Origin: Methanobacteriota archaeon
GTDB lineage: Archaea > Thermoplasmatota > Poseidoniia > Poseidoniales > Poseidoniaceae
Assembly (NCBI GenBank): GCA_018650165.1
Contig: JABIGM010000053.1
Location: 1-36,956 of the forward strand
Reading direction: 5' to 3'
DNA: 36,956 bases
Both the position numbers and the translations under genes were made by a program. The notes below the pieces were generated by a model. That model was not told the origin of the DNA. It was given only the letters and a program-made list of their open reading frames with translations, and made no database searches. Below are positions 24,277-35,500 of this stretch, in pieces (the stretch's first letter is position 1; each line of letters opens with the position of its first letter).

Positions 24277-26718
24277 CAGTGGGTGGCACTATTCCTCGCA
24301 GTGTCCTTGTTAGCAATTCTGCCCCCTGTTTCCGCAGATAATGACATTGCAAATGCAACTCCGCTGACAAACGGCGTCTCAACCAATGGATACGTTTGCA
24401 TCGACGATGGTTGTTCACCTGAAGATGAAATAGATTGGTGGAAGATCTATGCGTACAAGGGAGACATAGTTCAAGTTGGATTCTCAGGTTCTATGAATAA
24501 TGGTGCTTGGTGGTGCATTAATGATGGATGGAATGCGGCCTTTTCACTACATGACTCGCAAGGGTCGCAAGTTGCTAGTCAATCGATGAGTGACGCTAGT
24601 TCATCCACCACGCTTTCCACCACAGTGCCTACTGCAGGGTTCATATATGCCAAAATTAAGGGGGAGGGAAGCTTGTGTAATGATGGAGTCGATTATACTT
24701 TAACTCCCTCAATTAATCAGGATAATCGAGATACTGATGAAGATGGATTCATCGATAATGAAGATGATTGTGACTTAACAGTAGGATATTCCACAAATGA
24801 TCGCAAAGGGTGTATCGACTCAGATTCCGACGGCTGGTCCGACCCAGATGAGGGTTGGGGCCCAAACAATGGAGCAGATGCATTTGCAACAGAGCCAACA
24901 CAATGGTTAGATTCGGATAATGACGGATATGGCGACAACCAAGAACCAGCATTCGAGCCAGACCATTGTCCATACAGTAGAGGATATTCAACTTCTGACC
25001 GATTCGGTTGCTTAGATTCCGATGGTGATAGTTGGTCTGATGCAGACCCTGGTGGTTTAGATGGTGTGGAACCATGGTTTTCCCATCCTAATGGGTCAGC
25101 TGATGCTTTCCCATTTGTTCCAAGTCAATGGAATGACACCGATACCGATGGTTTTGGAGATAATTGGGCAGATGGCTCATGGAATGATACAAGAATGAAT
25201 TGGTCGATTGGCATTTGGTATGCTAATGCAACTGAACCGGACGCTTGTCCATTCATTACAGGATACTCAATTCAAGATCGGTTTGGTTGCCCAGATGGCG
25301 ATAACGATGGTTGGTCAAACCCTGATGCAAATTGGACTGCAGCAAATGGTGCCGATGCCTTCCCAGAGAATCCGACACAATGGTCTGATCGAGATAATGA
25401 CGGCTGGGGAGACAATCAAACTGAAGGAGCCTTACAGATAGATGATTTTCCAGATAATCCTTCTCAGTGGCTTGATACTGATGGCGATGGTTGGGGTGAT
25501 AACCAATCCTATGGTGCTTCACAAGTAGATGATTTTCCGCTTATTCCTAGCCAATACAGAGACACAGATGGTGACGGATATGGCGATTATCTTTCTGGAT
25601 ACGAGGGAGATGTTTGCCCCCACAGTACAATTGAGGAAGTTGAAAGCGGCTGGATTAGTTGGGCAGATAGATTTGGCTGTTTAGACTCAGATATGGATGG
25701 ATATTCGAATCCTGATGATTGGTGGATCTCACATCCAGATGGATTTGCAGATGCTTTCCCCGATGATGAAAGTCAATGGCACGATACCGATGATGATGGC
25801 TATGGTGATAACCTCGAATATTTCGATGGAGAAACATGGAGAGAAGCATGGCGTGGCGATGGTTGTATCGCCACAGAAGGTAACTCTGCAATGGACCGCT
25901 GGGGCTGTCCTGATTCTGATGGAGATGGTTGGTCAGACCCAACGACTCATTGGTTAGCAAGTCCAGGTGGTACCGCTGATGCATGGCCAGCAGATTCAAC
26001 TCAATGGCATGATAGAGACGGTGATGGTCGCGGAGATAATCCAAGAGGAACTACAGCAGACATATGTCCTGATGTTCCAGGAACATCTCTTGGTCCAACA
26101 TCTGGTGGTGACCGCTGGGGTTGTCATGATACCGATGGCGATGGTTGGTCTGATTTAGGAGATAATTTCCCACACGAACCTACTCAATGGCGCGATGAAG
26201 ATGGCGATGGATTTGGTGATAACTCTGAAGGCCACGAGGGAGATGCATGTCCTAACGAGCGGGGCCAATCATTCTTTGATAGATTGGGTTGCCGTGATTC
26301 AGACGGCGATGGTTGGTCAGACCCTTCGCAAAATTGGCTTGCTTCCCCTTGGGGTCAAGGTGACGCTTTCCCAACCGACCGGTTGCAATGGGAAGATACC
26401 GATGAGGACGGCTTCGGCGATGTTGGAATGGGTTCGCAAAGAGACGATTGTCCAGAAGTAAAAGGAACTTCAACCAGAGATGTGCAAGGATGCCCAGATG
26501 CCGATGGTGACGGTTGGTCCGATGAATATGGTGGCTGGAATGCAGCGGTTTCCACCATGGGCGAAGAACCTGCATCAAGTTGGCTAACCTACTTGATTCT
26601 GGGCATTTCCATGTTCATCTCTTCAGGATTAGCAATTGTAGTTCGGTCTTCACGTACGGTTTCATCTTTGGAAAGAGGCCTTACTTCAAATGATGATGGT
26701 GGTGATTTAGATGCGTGA
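24259..26718 (+). CDS. Calcium-loop (thrombospondin-3-like) repeat surface protein with N-terminal PPC-like domain
   Basis: The protein has about 819 residues. The start is 24259 or 24265; both give a signal peptide (MRARQWVALFLAV... to VSA). Residues about 25-150 resemble a bacterial pre-peptidase C-terminal (PPC) beta-sandwich, with EDEIDWWKIYAYKGD and a D-Y-T-L-T ending. The rest is about 18 DxDxDGxxD calcium-binding loops. They are arranged in a super-repeat: DR-x-GC-x-DSDGDGWSDP, a spacer, ADAFP-x-x-PTQW-x-DxDxDGxGDN, then D-x-CP-x-x-x-G-x-S. The Trp and Cys positions recur. A C-terminal membrane helix (LTYLILGISMFISSGLAIVV) and an acidic tail anchor it. Such loops make calcium-stiffened stalks. 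It overlaps the next gene by eight bases, strong evidence of an operon. Confidence 0.8.
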   Translation: MYMRARQWVALFLAVSLLAILPPVSADNDIANATPLTNGVSTNGYVCIDDGCSPEDEIDWWKIYAYKGDIVQVGFSGSMNNGAWWCINDGWNAAFSLHDSQGSQVASQSMSDASSSTTLSTTVPTAGFIYAKIKGEGSLCNDGVDYTLTPSINQDNRDTDEDGFIDNEDDCDLTVGYSTNDRKGCIDSDSDGWSDPDEGWGPNNGADAFATEPTQWLDSDNDGYGDNQEPAFEPDHCPYSRGYSTSDRFGCLDSDGDSWSDADPGGLDGVEPWFSHPNGSADAFPFVPSQWNDTDTDGFGDNWADGSWNDTRMNWSIGIWYANATEPDACPFITGYSIQDRFGCPDGDNDGWSNPDANWTAANGADAFPENPTQWSDRDNDGWGDNQTEGALQIDDFPDNPSQWLDTDGDGWGDNQSYGASQVDDFPLIPSQYRDTDGDGYGDYLSGYEGDVCPHSTIEEVESGWISWADRFGCLDSDMDGYSNPDDWWISHPDGFADAFPDDESQWHDTDDDGYGDNLEYFDGETWREAWRGDGCIATEGNSAMDRWGCPDSDGDGWSDPTTHWLASPGGTADAWPADSTQWHDRDGDGRGDNPRGTTADICPDVPGTSLGPTSGGDRWGCHDTDGDGWSDLGDNFPHEPTQWRDEDGDGFGDNSEGHEGDACPNERGQSFFDRLGCRDSDGDGWSDPSQNWLASPWGQGDAFPTDRLQWEDTDEDGFGDVGMGSQRDDCPEVKGTSTRDVQGCPDADGDGWSDEYGGWNAAVSTMGEEPASSWLTYLILGISMFISSGLAIVVRSSRTVSSLERGLTSNDDGGDLDA

Positions 26719-27967
26719 ATGGATACTGATTGCGTTAATGCTCTCGCTTTCATTTGTAGGGCAAGTTTCCGCTGAAGAGGAAGAAGGAGACCCATTCATA
26801 GCCGCTGGATTAAATTTAGTTGCACTCAGAAACGATAGTCTTGATAGTAATCAAGATAGCATCATGGATGCTGTACGCGTAGTTGTGGTGATTAATTCGA
26901 CAGACCAATGGATGGATTTGACATTAACACTAATCGGAGAGCACTCTGGATTTACTGTATCCGATGAGAAATTCATGTCGTTTGAAGGCCAAGAGAACGC
27001 TTCACTAACATATGATTCATGGGCAGAGGGTGAACACCGTTTGACTTTAGAAATAAGCGACATAGATGGCCGCTTGCTAAAGTCAATTAATATTGGAACA
27101 TTTGATTTAAGTCCAGCATTGGCAACTCCTTCAATCGATTTAGTATTGTCTGGATCTGAAATAATGCAAACAGGAGACGCCTGTGAAATAACTAGGAACT
27201 TTGTCGATGAAACAGGCCCACGATGGAACTATGATGGAACTAGATCGATTATTGGCACTCCATTCAAAGCTTTAGATACAGATGTTGAATTAGACTGCAG
27301 TATTTGGCCTGCAGGTACTTACATTGTGAGCGAAACCTATCAGAATGGTCTTGGACAAACTACTACCGACTCGCTTGAATTAGTAATTGTCAACAAACCA
27401 CCTTCGCATTTTACAATAGAAATTAATGGTGACGAAGAACTTGTAGGAACTCCTTGTACAATCACTCATCTCCAAGCGGTAGGAGAAAATCATGATGATT
27501 ATCAAAAGACGTGGACGGTAACTCCTTCGATTGGAATGACCTCAAATGCAAGCGTTTTAGATTGTTCAAAATGGAGTTCTGGTGTTTACAAAATCCTTCT
27601 TACTGTAACCAATGATGAAGAGATTCGCACTACTGGTGGAACTATGCTAATTCGAATGCCATCTCCTAGCAAAGTCAAGGATGTAGATGCACCGGTACTC
27701 TCAGAAGGTAGTGAAACTGAAACTTCAACTGTTGGATTATGGGGGATAGGTGTTCTCGCATTAGTACTAGGACTTGCAGTATTTGTTCTGATGATGCGAG
27801 GTCCTGAAGATGAGCATATGGGGAGCAGTATGCTTGATGAAATTGGAGAACCTGACGCAGAAGGGCTTCCTACTCATTTAGATGAAAACGGAATGCTATG
27901 GCGCCGCCATGATGATGGTGAAGTTGATTGGTGGGACCGCTCATCACTAAATTGGAAGAGGTGGTGA
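26711..27967 (+). CDS. Small Ig-like single-pass membrane protein with Trp-rich cytoplasmic tail
   Basis: The protein has 418 residues. The start ATG overlaps the upstream stop. A signal peptide covers about residues 1-21. The ectodomain contains two similar Ig-like units, each with an early Cys and a later LDCS-x-W-x-x-G-x-Y motif (LDCSIWPAGTY, LDCSKWSSGVY), implying one disulfide per unit. A Ser/Glu linker leads to a membrane helix at about 341-362. The cytoplasmic end is acidic and finishes with DENGMLWRRHDDGEV, WWDRS and NWKRW, five Trp in ~25 residues, reminiscent of the short WYPDP...YWDG modules of DUF2510 proteins but not confidently that family. It sits between the calcium-repeat protein and the DUF4105 protein and probably works with both (inference). 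Confidence 0.75.
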   Translation: MREWILIALMLSLSFVGQVSAEEEEGDPFIAAGLNLVALRNDSLDSNQDSIMDAVRVVVVINSTDQWMDLTLTLIGEHSGFTVSDEKFMSFEGQENASLTYDSWAEGEHRLTLEISDIDGRLLKSINIGTFDLSPALATPSIDLVLSGSEIMQTGDACEITRNFVDETGPRWNYDGTRSIIGTPFKALDTDVELDCSIWPAGTYIVSETYQNGLGQTTTDSLELVIVNKPPSHFTIEINGDEELVGTPCTITHLQAVGENHDDYQKTWTVTPSIGMTSNASVLDCSKWSSGVYKILLTVTNDEEIRTTGGTMLIRMPSPSKVKDVDAPVLSEGSETETSTVGLWGIGVLALVLGLAVFVLMMRGPEDEHMGSSMLDEIGEPDAEGLPTHLDENGMLWRRHDDGEVDWWDRSSLNWKRW

Positions 27968-27968
27968 A

Positions 27969-28832
27969 ATGTTACGAGATATCGCCTTTTGGGTCATAAT
28001 TTTTAGTGGATTATCTTTATTGATGCTGTTTACTAAAGTAATGTGGAAGCGTTATACGCACTTAAAATCATTAGAGCCAGGTTTGGATAAGGAGTGGGTA
28101 GAAGATTGCGCCCATCATGGAGTTGCAACCTACAAGGGCTCTAAAGTAACCATCAAGAATGTTAGAGATTTCACTTGGTCTAGCGATAGTAAAGACCGTG
28201 ACCCAAAATGGATAGATTCGGAAGTAGATCTTGATGATATCGTAGACATATGGTATGTCATAGACCATTTCCACAAAATTAAGGCACTTGCTCATACGAT
28301 GATTACTTTCGAATTCGGCGATGGCCAATTCATTTCATTCTCATTTGAAACTAGAAGAGAAGTTGGAGAGAGATATCATCCATGGACAGGGCTATGGCGT
28401 GCATATGAATTGTACCTCTTAGTAGCTACAGAGAGAGATGCACTACACCTTAGAACGAATGCGCGAAAGCACAAAGTGCACCTTTACAGAGTTCAAACCC
28501 CTCCTGGAAAAGATAAGGCTCTATTCAATGCCTTATGTGACAGATTAAATTCGCTTGCTGAAAAACCCGAATGGTACCACACATTTGGAAAAACCTGCAC
28601 TACCTCGATAGTTGATCAAGTAAACCTCATCACACCGGGAAGAATCCCGAGTATGTGGCGAACTCTCCTACCTGGCCATTCTGCAAAAGCCGCATGGAAA
28701 CTGAAATTGATTGAAGATTGGGGCGGCTATGAAGCAACAGTTGCGGCATCGAGAGTTGATGAAAGAGCGGTAACTTGGGATGGTGGCGAGGAATACTCAC
28801 GGTACATTAGGGCGCATTTGCCTCCCAAATGA
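27969..28832 (+). CDS. DUF4105/Lnb_N-family membrane protein, putative papain-like acyltransferase or peptidase fold
   Basis: The protein has 287 residues, one base after the previous stop, with GGTGGTGAA before the ATG. One membrane helix spans residues 5-25. The rest follows the DUF4105 pattern: NVRDFTW (64-70), LAHTMITFEFGDG (107-119), SFETRREVGERY, LLVATERDALHLRT, HLYRVQTPP, then WYHTFGKTCTTS with Cys 210. His 109 and Cys 210 are the conserved pair expected of a thiol active site. From memory, a Bacteroides member (Lnb) has been linked to lipoprotein N-acylation; whether that applies to an archaeon is unknown. More positive charge follows the helix than precedes it, which would place the domain inside, contrary to the bacterial periplasmic form, so topology is open. 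Its end overlaps the convergent thiamine pyrophosphokinase gene by 26 bases. Confidence 0.8.
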   Translation: MLRDIAFWVIIFSGLSLLMLFTKVMWKRYTHLKSLEPGLDKEWVEDCAHHGVATYKGSKVTIKNVRDFTWSSDSKDRDPKWIDSEVDLDDIVDIWYVIDHFHKIKALAHTMITFEFGDGQFISFSFETRREVGERYHPWTGLWRAYELYLLVATERDALHLRTNARKHKVHLYRVQTPPGKDKALFNALCDRLNSLAEKPEWYHTFGKTCTTSIVDQVNLITPGRIPSMWRTLLPGHSAKAAWKLKLIEDWGGYEATVAASRVDERAVTWDGGEEYSRYIRAHLPPK

Positions 28833-29385
28833 ATAACAAGTCTCCTGCTTTATGAGAGATTTTTACCTCGTCTTCAGTAACTGTGTTTCCAACACCTCTG
28901 GTGCCGGTAAAAATATCTTCACAATCGAGTTCAAATTCTACACCAGAAAGTGTAATTTCAGCGACATGACCGAATGCCATAATCGAACAAATAGTTCCCT
29001 TTTCTAATTCGATTTCAAGTCCGGACTCTCCTACTCTACACGCTCGCCAGTCATCGAAATATAGAATCGCATCTGACTTGGTTTCAAACAATGCAGCATA
29101 TGCTGCAAGTTGGTGATCTAACCTCCCTCCAGATATACCTACCACGGCATCGACTTCATACATCATTAGAGCTTTAGCCAAGTCGGTATTTTCAGGATTA
29201 TAATCTCCCTTGAAATCTTGTGGATTTGAAATTGAATCCATGTCTCCAACTACAGCGTCCCAAGAAGTAAAACGGTCTGCTGCACCATCTAATGCAATTG
29301 TGAATTCTGCTGCTTCAAGGAGAGTTTCTAGTAACTTTGCTTCGGGCCATTCACCGTCAGCAACAACCAGCACCATCTCGGCCAT
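28807..29385 (-). CDS. thiN: Thiamine pyrophosphokinase
   Basis: The 192-residue protein transfers pyrophosphate from ATP to thiamine to give thiamine diphosphate. The family motifs are all present: LDGAAD (32-37), GDMDS (47-51), ENTDLAKAL (65-73) and SGGRLDHQLA (85-94) in the N-terminal catalytic half, and a C-terminal beta-sandwich thiamine-binding half. Length is normal for a compact TPK. It lets the cell use salvaged thiamine directly, unlike the ThiL route from thiamine phosphate. No thiamine transporter or TPP riboswitch is visible nearby. It is convergent with the DUF4105 gene (26-base overlap) and divergent from the giant FG-GAP gene. The context does not suggest a role tied to the surface proteins. 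Confidence 0.93.
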   Translation of the reverse strand: MAEMVLVVADGEWPEAKLLETLLEAAEFTIALDGAADRFTSWDAVVGDMDSISNPQDFKGDYNPENTDLAKALMMYEVDAVVGISGGRLDHQLAAYAALFETKSDAILYFDDWRACRVGESGLEIELEKGTICSIMAFGHVAEITLSGVEFELDCEDIFTGTRGVGNTVTEDEVKISHKAGDLLFIWEANAP

Positions 29386-29437
29386 GTAGCGGGGACTATA
29401 TTCACTACTTCAAGCGGTTCGCTTTGATTTATTCTTC

Positions 29438-29456
29438 CGGCCCCCTAAGGGGGCCG
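29438..29456. promoter_or_regulatory. Perfect GC-rich 8-bp hairpin in a divergent intergenic spacer
   Basis: CGGCCCCC, a TAA loop, and GGGGGCCG form a perfect stem in the 123-base spacer between thiN (minus) and the giant surface gene (plus). It stands out in an otherwise AT-rich spacer. No gene ends here, so it is not an ordinary terminator; an operator or a 5'-leader hairpin is more likely. Confidence 0.5.
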
Positions 29457-29508
29457 TACAATCAATCGTTGGCAATAGTAATGTAGGATAGAGGTTGTGA
29501 AGGTTAGT

Positions 29509-32500
29509 ATGTCATGGCGAGACAAGGGTATCCCAATACTAATTTTCTCCATTTTCATATTCCAAATATCGGGCCCAATGGTCCCTTTCCCATCTGAGGA
29601 GTTATCTCCAAATGAGGTGTTTGAAGCACAAACAATAGGCCTTACAAGCGGGTCTGGACATGATTTGGAAGGAGATACAATCAGTGTCGATGGTAAAAGT
29701 TGGACAGTTCGAGGGGAATCGGTTTTAGATTACTGGAATAAGAATATCCATCCTGAATCTTCAAATGGTTCGGTGGACTTGGTTGTTACTGCTGATGGAG
29801 TTGGTTACGCTTGTTCGATTAATGGTACAGATATCAATATGCACACAATGCATCTCAATGGCTCTTTTGACACACTTCTAGTAGAGACTTTAGCAACAGG
29901 TCAGAGTTCTGAATGTGCGATTGGTATTACCGCTCAGAACCGAATTCAAATTGCTTACAACGTTGGAGACGACCTGCGCTTTGCACGCTTAGCAGAAGTA
30001 AATGCAGTTTATCAGGAGAGAACTTGGCATTTACGAACTATCGTTGAAGATTCGTTCAATGGTGGCTTAACGATTTCATTGGATTCAGAATCCCAAACAA
30101 ATCTTATTTTCCAAGATACCGACATGGCATTACATCATGTTTGGTTCAATAAAGCCTACTGGAATCATACAATTTTAGATGAAGGCCCAATCGGTGATGA
30201 CATAGAGGTTGCAATTGATTCCGGTGATATGATTCACGTGGTGTATACCAATTCTGCAGAAGGGGAAGTCCGTTTAATCAAATTCAATGAGACTTTGGAA
30301 ACTCGTCAAGTTCTAATCCGAGGTAACACAGTAAGTTCCGCAATTGGAATGGATTTGGATTCAAATGGTATTGAACAAATAACATATTCTAAATCCGATG
30401 GTTTAGGCCACAACACAATTTCTCTTCTTCGTAGCCTAGCGGGTAAAGATACAGGTAGAATCGACCCCGATGCCAAATGGGTCATCAATTATGATGATGA
30501 TTCAGTTGAAGGTATTGTGGCGAGTGGCGATTTGAATGGTGATGGGAGGGACGATTTAGTTTATACGGATCCTGATGGAAATGGAACCATTTCGATTCAC
30601 TATGGCTCACCGGATGGACCTGGTGCCCTCGCAGATAGAATCTTAGTGGGTTCACTTAGTGATTCTATGCTAGGTTCTGCCTTGGCGATTGGTGATTTCA
30701 ATTGTGACAGCATTGATGATATTGCATCTAGTGAGGCAGGACTTGGAACTAATAATTCAGGTTACATTTCAATTAGACTTGGTACCAGTTCAGGAATGTC
30801 AAACAATGTTTGGTGGGAAATGAATGGAAGTGATGATGATAACCTCGGAATGTCTCTTACATCACTTGGTGATGTGGAATCTGATGGATGCGATGATTTA
30901 GCTGTCGTAGCAAATAAGATGATTGAAGAAAACGCTCAACCTACTTTGTCAAAGAATGGCATGGTAGTAATTTATTCGGGAAACCAAACCTCGATGGTGC
31001 ACCATGCAAACATTACTCAAACGGAATCTGGAACAATGTTTGGTCGTCAAGTCATTGGAGATGGAGACATTAACGGAGATGGCTATCTCGATATGGTGGT
31101 TTCCAATACAGGAGACCAACTTAGCCCGACTGGATATTCTTCAGTGGAGTTCTTCCTTGGTAGTATAGACGGCATGGCTTCAACTCCGTCTGACACTCAC
31201 AGTGTTTCAACCCAAGGAAGATTATATGGATTTGAAATGGCCTTCGTAGGTGATGTCCATGGCGATGGCTATGATGATGTATTAATCAGCGAATTATATG
31301 CATCAACCACGCTATACCAATCTGGTAAAGTTCACATGTGGGATGGTTCAAGTTCTGGACCAATCGCAAATTGGACCACTACTGGTAACTACGCAAATGC
31401 ACTACTGGGTCAAACAATTTCTCCTGCAGGAGATATCAATGAAGACGGTTTTGATGATTTCTTGATGATGGCGCCTTCCAGTTCTAAATCAGGTAAAGTT
31501 GACTTATACCTTGGCTCTGCAACAGGTCCACGTAGTGAAACACAACTATTTGCTCAAGGTGCAAGCAATGAAAATGTAGGTTTGAACATTCTAGCAGGAT
31601 TCGACCTTAATGGCGATGGGATGGGAGAAATCCTCTATTCATCTAGAGATTTAACGCGTGGGGATGCTTTTGGCCCTGTTTTGACAATAATGTCAGAAAG
31701 AGATTGGGAATTTATTGATTTTGATTTCGACCATCCAGTAATCGGTATTGACATGAGCACCCCTCTACGTGGTAGTCCTTCGATAATGGCTATGCTTTCA
31801 GATTCCAGCCTTATTCTCTTGGAAAACACACCTGACGGAACACCATCTGGCCGCTGGGTGAGTCGAGATTTAGCAAATGCGGATGTTGCAAGAATGGGGA
31901 TCTCGAATGCTGGAAAACCATTGGTACTCTTACACTCTTCTAGTAATCTGATGACCTTGACTCTAACAGGCAATACTGCGATTGAATCGCAATTAAATTC
32001 TGGCACAGGCCTCGGGATTTCGCTGGGCTCATTTACGGATTCAAGCGGTAACCAGCGCTTAGGACACGCATCACCAACGTTCTCTTCGATATTCTATACT
32101 GAAGAAACAGCAACTGGCTTTACCACCTCAACATTACGTTCAAACATCGATTTATTGTATCCACTAGGTATGCATGTAGATTCAAATGATCTGTCTAGAA
32201 TGGTATATGTTGATGATGACGACCATATGGTTAGACTTGCAACCTTGAATGGAACTTGGGATGAAATTTCAATTCTCAATACAACAATCGGTGATGATTT
32301 TGATTCGGTTTGGGACAGTGATGACACACTCATATTTGCACAAATTGCAGTTTCAAATAATTCGACTATGCTTCAGGTAGTAGAATATCAAAATAGTACT
32401 ACCACAGTTACTGATTTGGTTAATGCGAATTTGAGTTCCTCATTTGAAATTTCAGAATTGGATGAAAAGTTAGTCATATCCATTATGGACTCTGATAAAC

Positions 32501-35500
32501 TAACTGTCTTCGAACTACTGCCCGGTTACAACTGGTCAATAGCAAAGGAATTGTGGCTATTGGGAGAGACCCAGGGACATAGTTTAGCAATGGACGGCCA
32601 AGTAATCTTGTTTGATGCAAACAATACGGTGCAAGGGCTGTTAATTGAGGACGGAGCCGGTTCTTGGGACCATTACTCAATGGAAATACCAGATACAAAT
32701 TCTACCCATCAAATACTCCAGGGCCAAAATCAACGTTGGCATGCTACGAGTACAAATGGAAATAATGAGTTAATTTGGACAACTGGAACAATTAATTCAA
32801 CAATTATTACTCAATCACCAGTTGTTTCAACAGCATTCCCTTCAATTATAACGCACTCTACAGTTCCTTTGAATGAAGTTGAGGGCACACTGATGTTTGC
32901 TTATTCACAATCCTCGACCGATGATTTCTATGCGATGAGGTTTGTTAGTGACCAAGATAGGGATTTAGTCCCAGACTCTCATGACGAAAAACCACAGATT
33001 GGCAACCAGTGGGCCGACTCTGATTTAGATGGCTTTGGAGATAATCCATTAGGGCCCTCTCCAGATGAATGCCCGTCTACCCCTGGAGGTTCCAGCTACG
33101 ATAGGAGTGGCTGTGCTGATTGGGATGGCGATGGCTGGTCAGATGTAGCAGACGATTGTGGGACCGATGATGGAACTTCATGGTGGGGCGAATTGGGCTG
33201 TGATGATTTAGACCAAGATGGCTGGACTGATGATGGAGTACTTGGTGATAGGTACCCTACAAATTGGAAACAAGCTTTAGATACGGACCGGGATTCCTTT
33301 GGAGACAATCATGGCCCAGACTGTTGTGATGTGACCGTATTAGGTGAACTTGAAACGAATACTCCAGATGTATTCCCTTACAACCGTAAGCAATGGGAAG
33401 ACAATGACAATGATGGTTATGGCGACAATGAATCCGACCATGAATTTGGTGACAAATGTTGGTGGATTCAAGGATTTTCTTGGGTTGACAGACTTGGTTG
33501 TGTAGATACTGATGGCGATGGTGTTTCTGATCCATCTGATTTTGGGACCCACCGTGAATGGAATACTGATGACGGAGCCGATTTATGGCCAGAAGATCGC
33601 ACACAATGGGCAGATACTGATGGTGATGGCTATGGTGACAATTCCTCAGATAACGCAACACTCCCAGACAAATATCCCACAAATCCAGCAGCAGCCAATG
33701 ATACAGATGGAGATAGTTATCCAAATAATTGGACCGCTCTCGAAGATGGTACAAACCGTGCTGGTTTGACTTTGGACAATTGTCCTAACTTAGCAGGGAC
33801 CTCGACCTCATCAGTAGACCCAGCCGGGGCTGTAGTGCCATATTATGGCTGCACAGACACCGATAATGATGGAAGAGAGGATTCAACAGATGCTTTCCCT
33901 GATGACCCAACGCAATTAGCAGATTCAGATGGTGATGGTTGGGGTGACAGCCTAACTGGTAATGACCCTGACTATTGTCCATATGAATTCGGTGTAATCA
34001 ACGGTACAAACGGAATCGGCTGCCCAATATTGGGTGAAGAATCTGATATTGATCAAGATGGAGTTGCAGACGAGTTTGATGATTGCGGTGATACACAGAT
34101 AGGTGAAGCAGTAGATGGAAACGGGTGTTCTGACCATCAAAAAGATGGCGACCAAGATTATGTCTCCGACGCCGATGATATGTGTTCCGATACACCGATT
34201 GGAGAATCAGTAGACGAGATTGGATGCTCAGATAGCCAAAAAGAAGTAGATTCAGACGAAGACGGAATATTCGACCCATTTGATTTGTGTCCCGATTCCA
34301 ATCCAGAATTAACAATTGATGCGAATGGATGTAATCTTGCTCAGAAAGATACCGATGGAGACGGAGTTAACGATTTGATGGACCAATGCCCTGGGACCGA
34401 GCAAGGACTCCCAGTGCTTCCTAGCAATGGTTGCTTAGATGAAGCAGCATTAGCCGAGGATATCGATGGCGATGGCTACAAGGGACCTTATTCTTACAAC
34501 CCAGATAATGACACACATGAAGGAGATGCGTTCCCGTTAGATATCACTCAATGGCATGATATGGATGGCGATGGCTATGGTGATTCACAATTACCTACTG
34601 CAAATAATTCAGATGATTGCCCCGAAGAATGGGGTAATTCTTCTATGAAATCTCGATATGGCTGTCTTGATTCTGATGGCGATGGATATCATGACTTACT
34701 AGGGGATGACAAGTTCCCTGTCGATGGAACTCAATGGGAAGATAAAGACCTAGACAGTTGGGGAGATAACCCTGAGGGGACTGATGCTGACCAGTGTTTG
34801 AACACAAGTACTGCAGGTGATAGAACCGCTCAAGCTCGAGTTAATTTTGGCTGTGCAGATTATCAATCTGATAACGATGGTGATGGTATTATGGATGATG
34901 TCGATGCCTGTCCAAATACAATAGCAGACGCCGAAGTATACCCAAGTGGTTGTAAGAAAGAAGAAGCAAAGGATACCAAATCTGATAGTGAATTGATTAT
35001 GGGTATGGACTCGATGATTTTCTTTGCAGCAGTTGGAGGCGGTGGCTTAATATTCGTAATTTTACTCATTTTCATAATTTCAAAATCAAGAGGTGGAGTT
35101 GATTTAGACTTCGATGATGATTGGGATGATGATGAAGACGACGATGATGAATATGAAGATGATTTCATGTCAAATATTCTAGGTGGTGCACAACCACGCG
35201 GACCAGAGACTGCTCCAGCACGTGGTCCAAGCCGAGGTCCAAGCCAAGGCCCACCGAGTGGAAGAGGCCCAGGTGGTCCAAGCCGAGGTCCAAGCCAAGG
35301 CCCACCAGGCGGAAGAGGCCCAAGTGGTCCAAGCCGGGAACCAACTAATTCACCAGACCCAAGAGGCCCAGCCCGTGGAAAGAAAGTGGCTAAGCGTAAA
35401 CCAATTGGCGATGGTGATGGTAAGGTGCGTAAGGCTAAGGTCACAATAGATCCTGATTTATTCTCTCAACAAGAACTCGGTGACAGAGTTGCGGCTGTAG

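Noticed and set aside
25655-26044. Minus-strand His/Leu-rich frames across the calcium repeats
   Set aside because: Periodic GAT/GGT codons keep other frames open; these are shadows of the DxDxDG loops.
24720-26530. CRISPR-like periodicity
   Set aside because: The period follows the protein repeat, copies are diverged, and there are no constant repeats with unique spacers.
29438-29456. Intrinsic terminator
   Set aside because: Both flanking genes start here rather than end, and no T-run follows the stem on either strand.
29386-29508. TPP riboswitch upstream of thiN
   Set aside because: No CUGAGA-type or other conserved thi-box core was found in the leader; only a simple GC hairpin is present.
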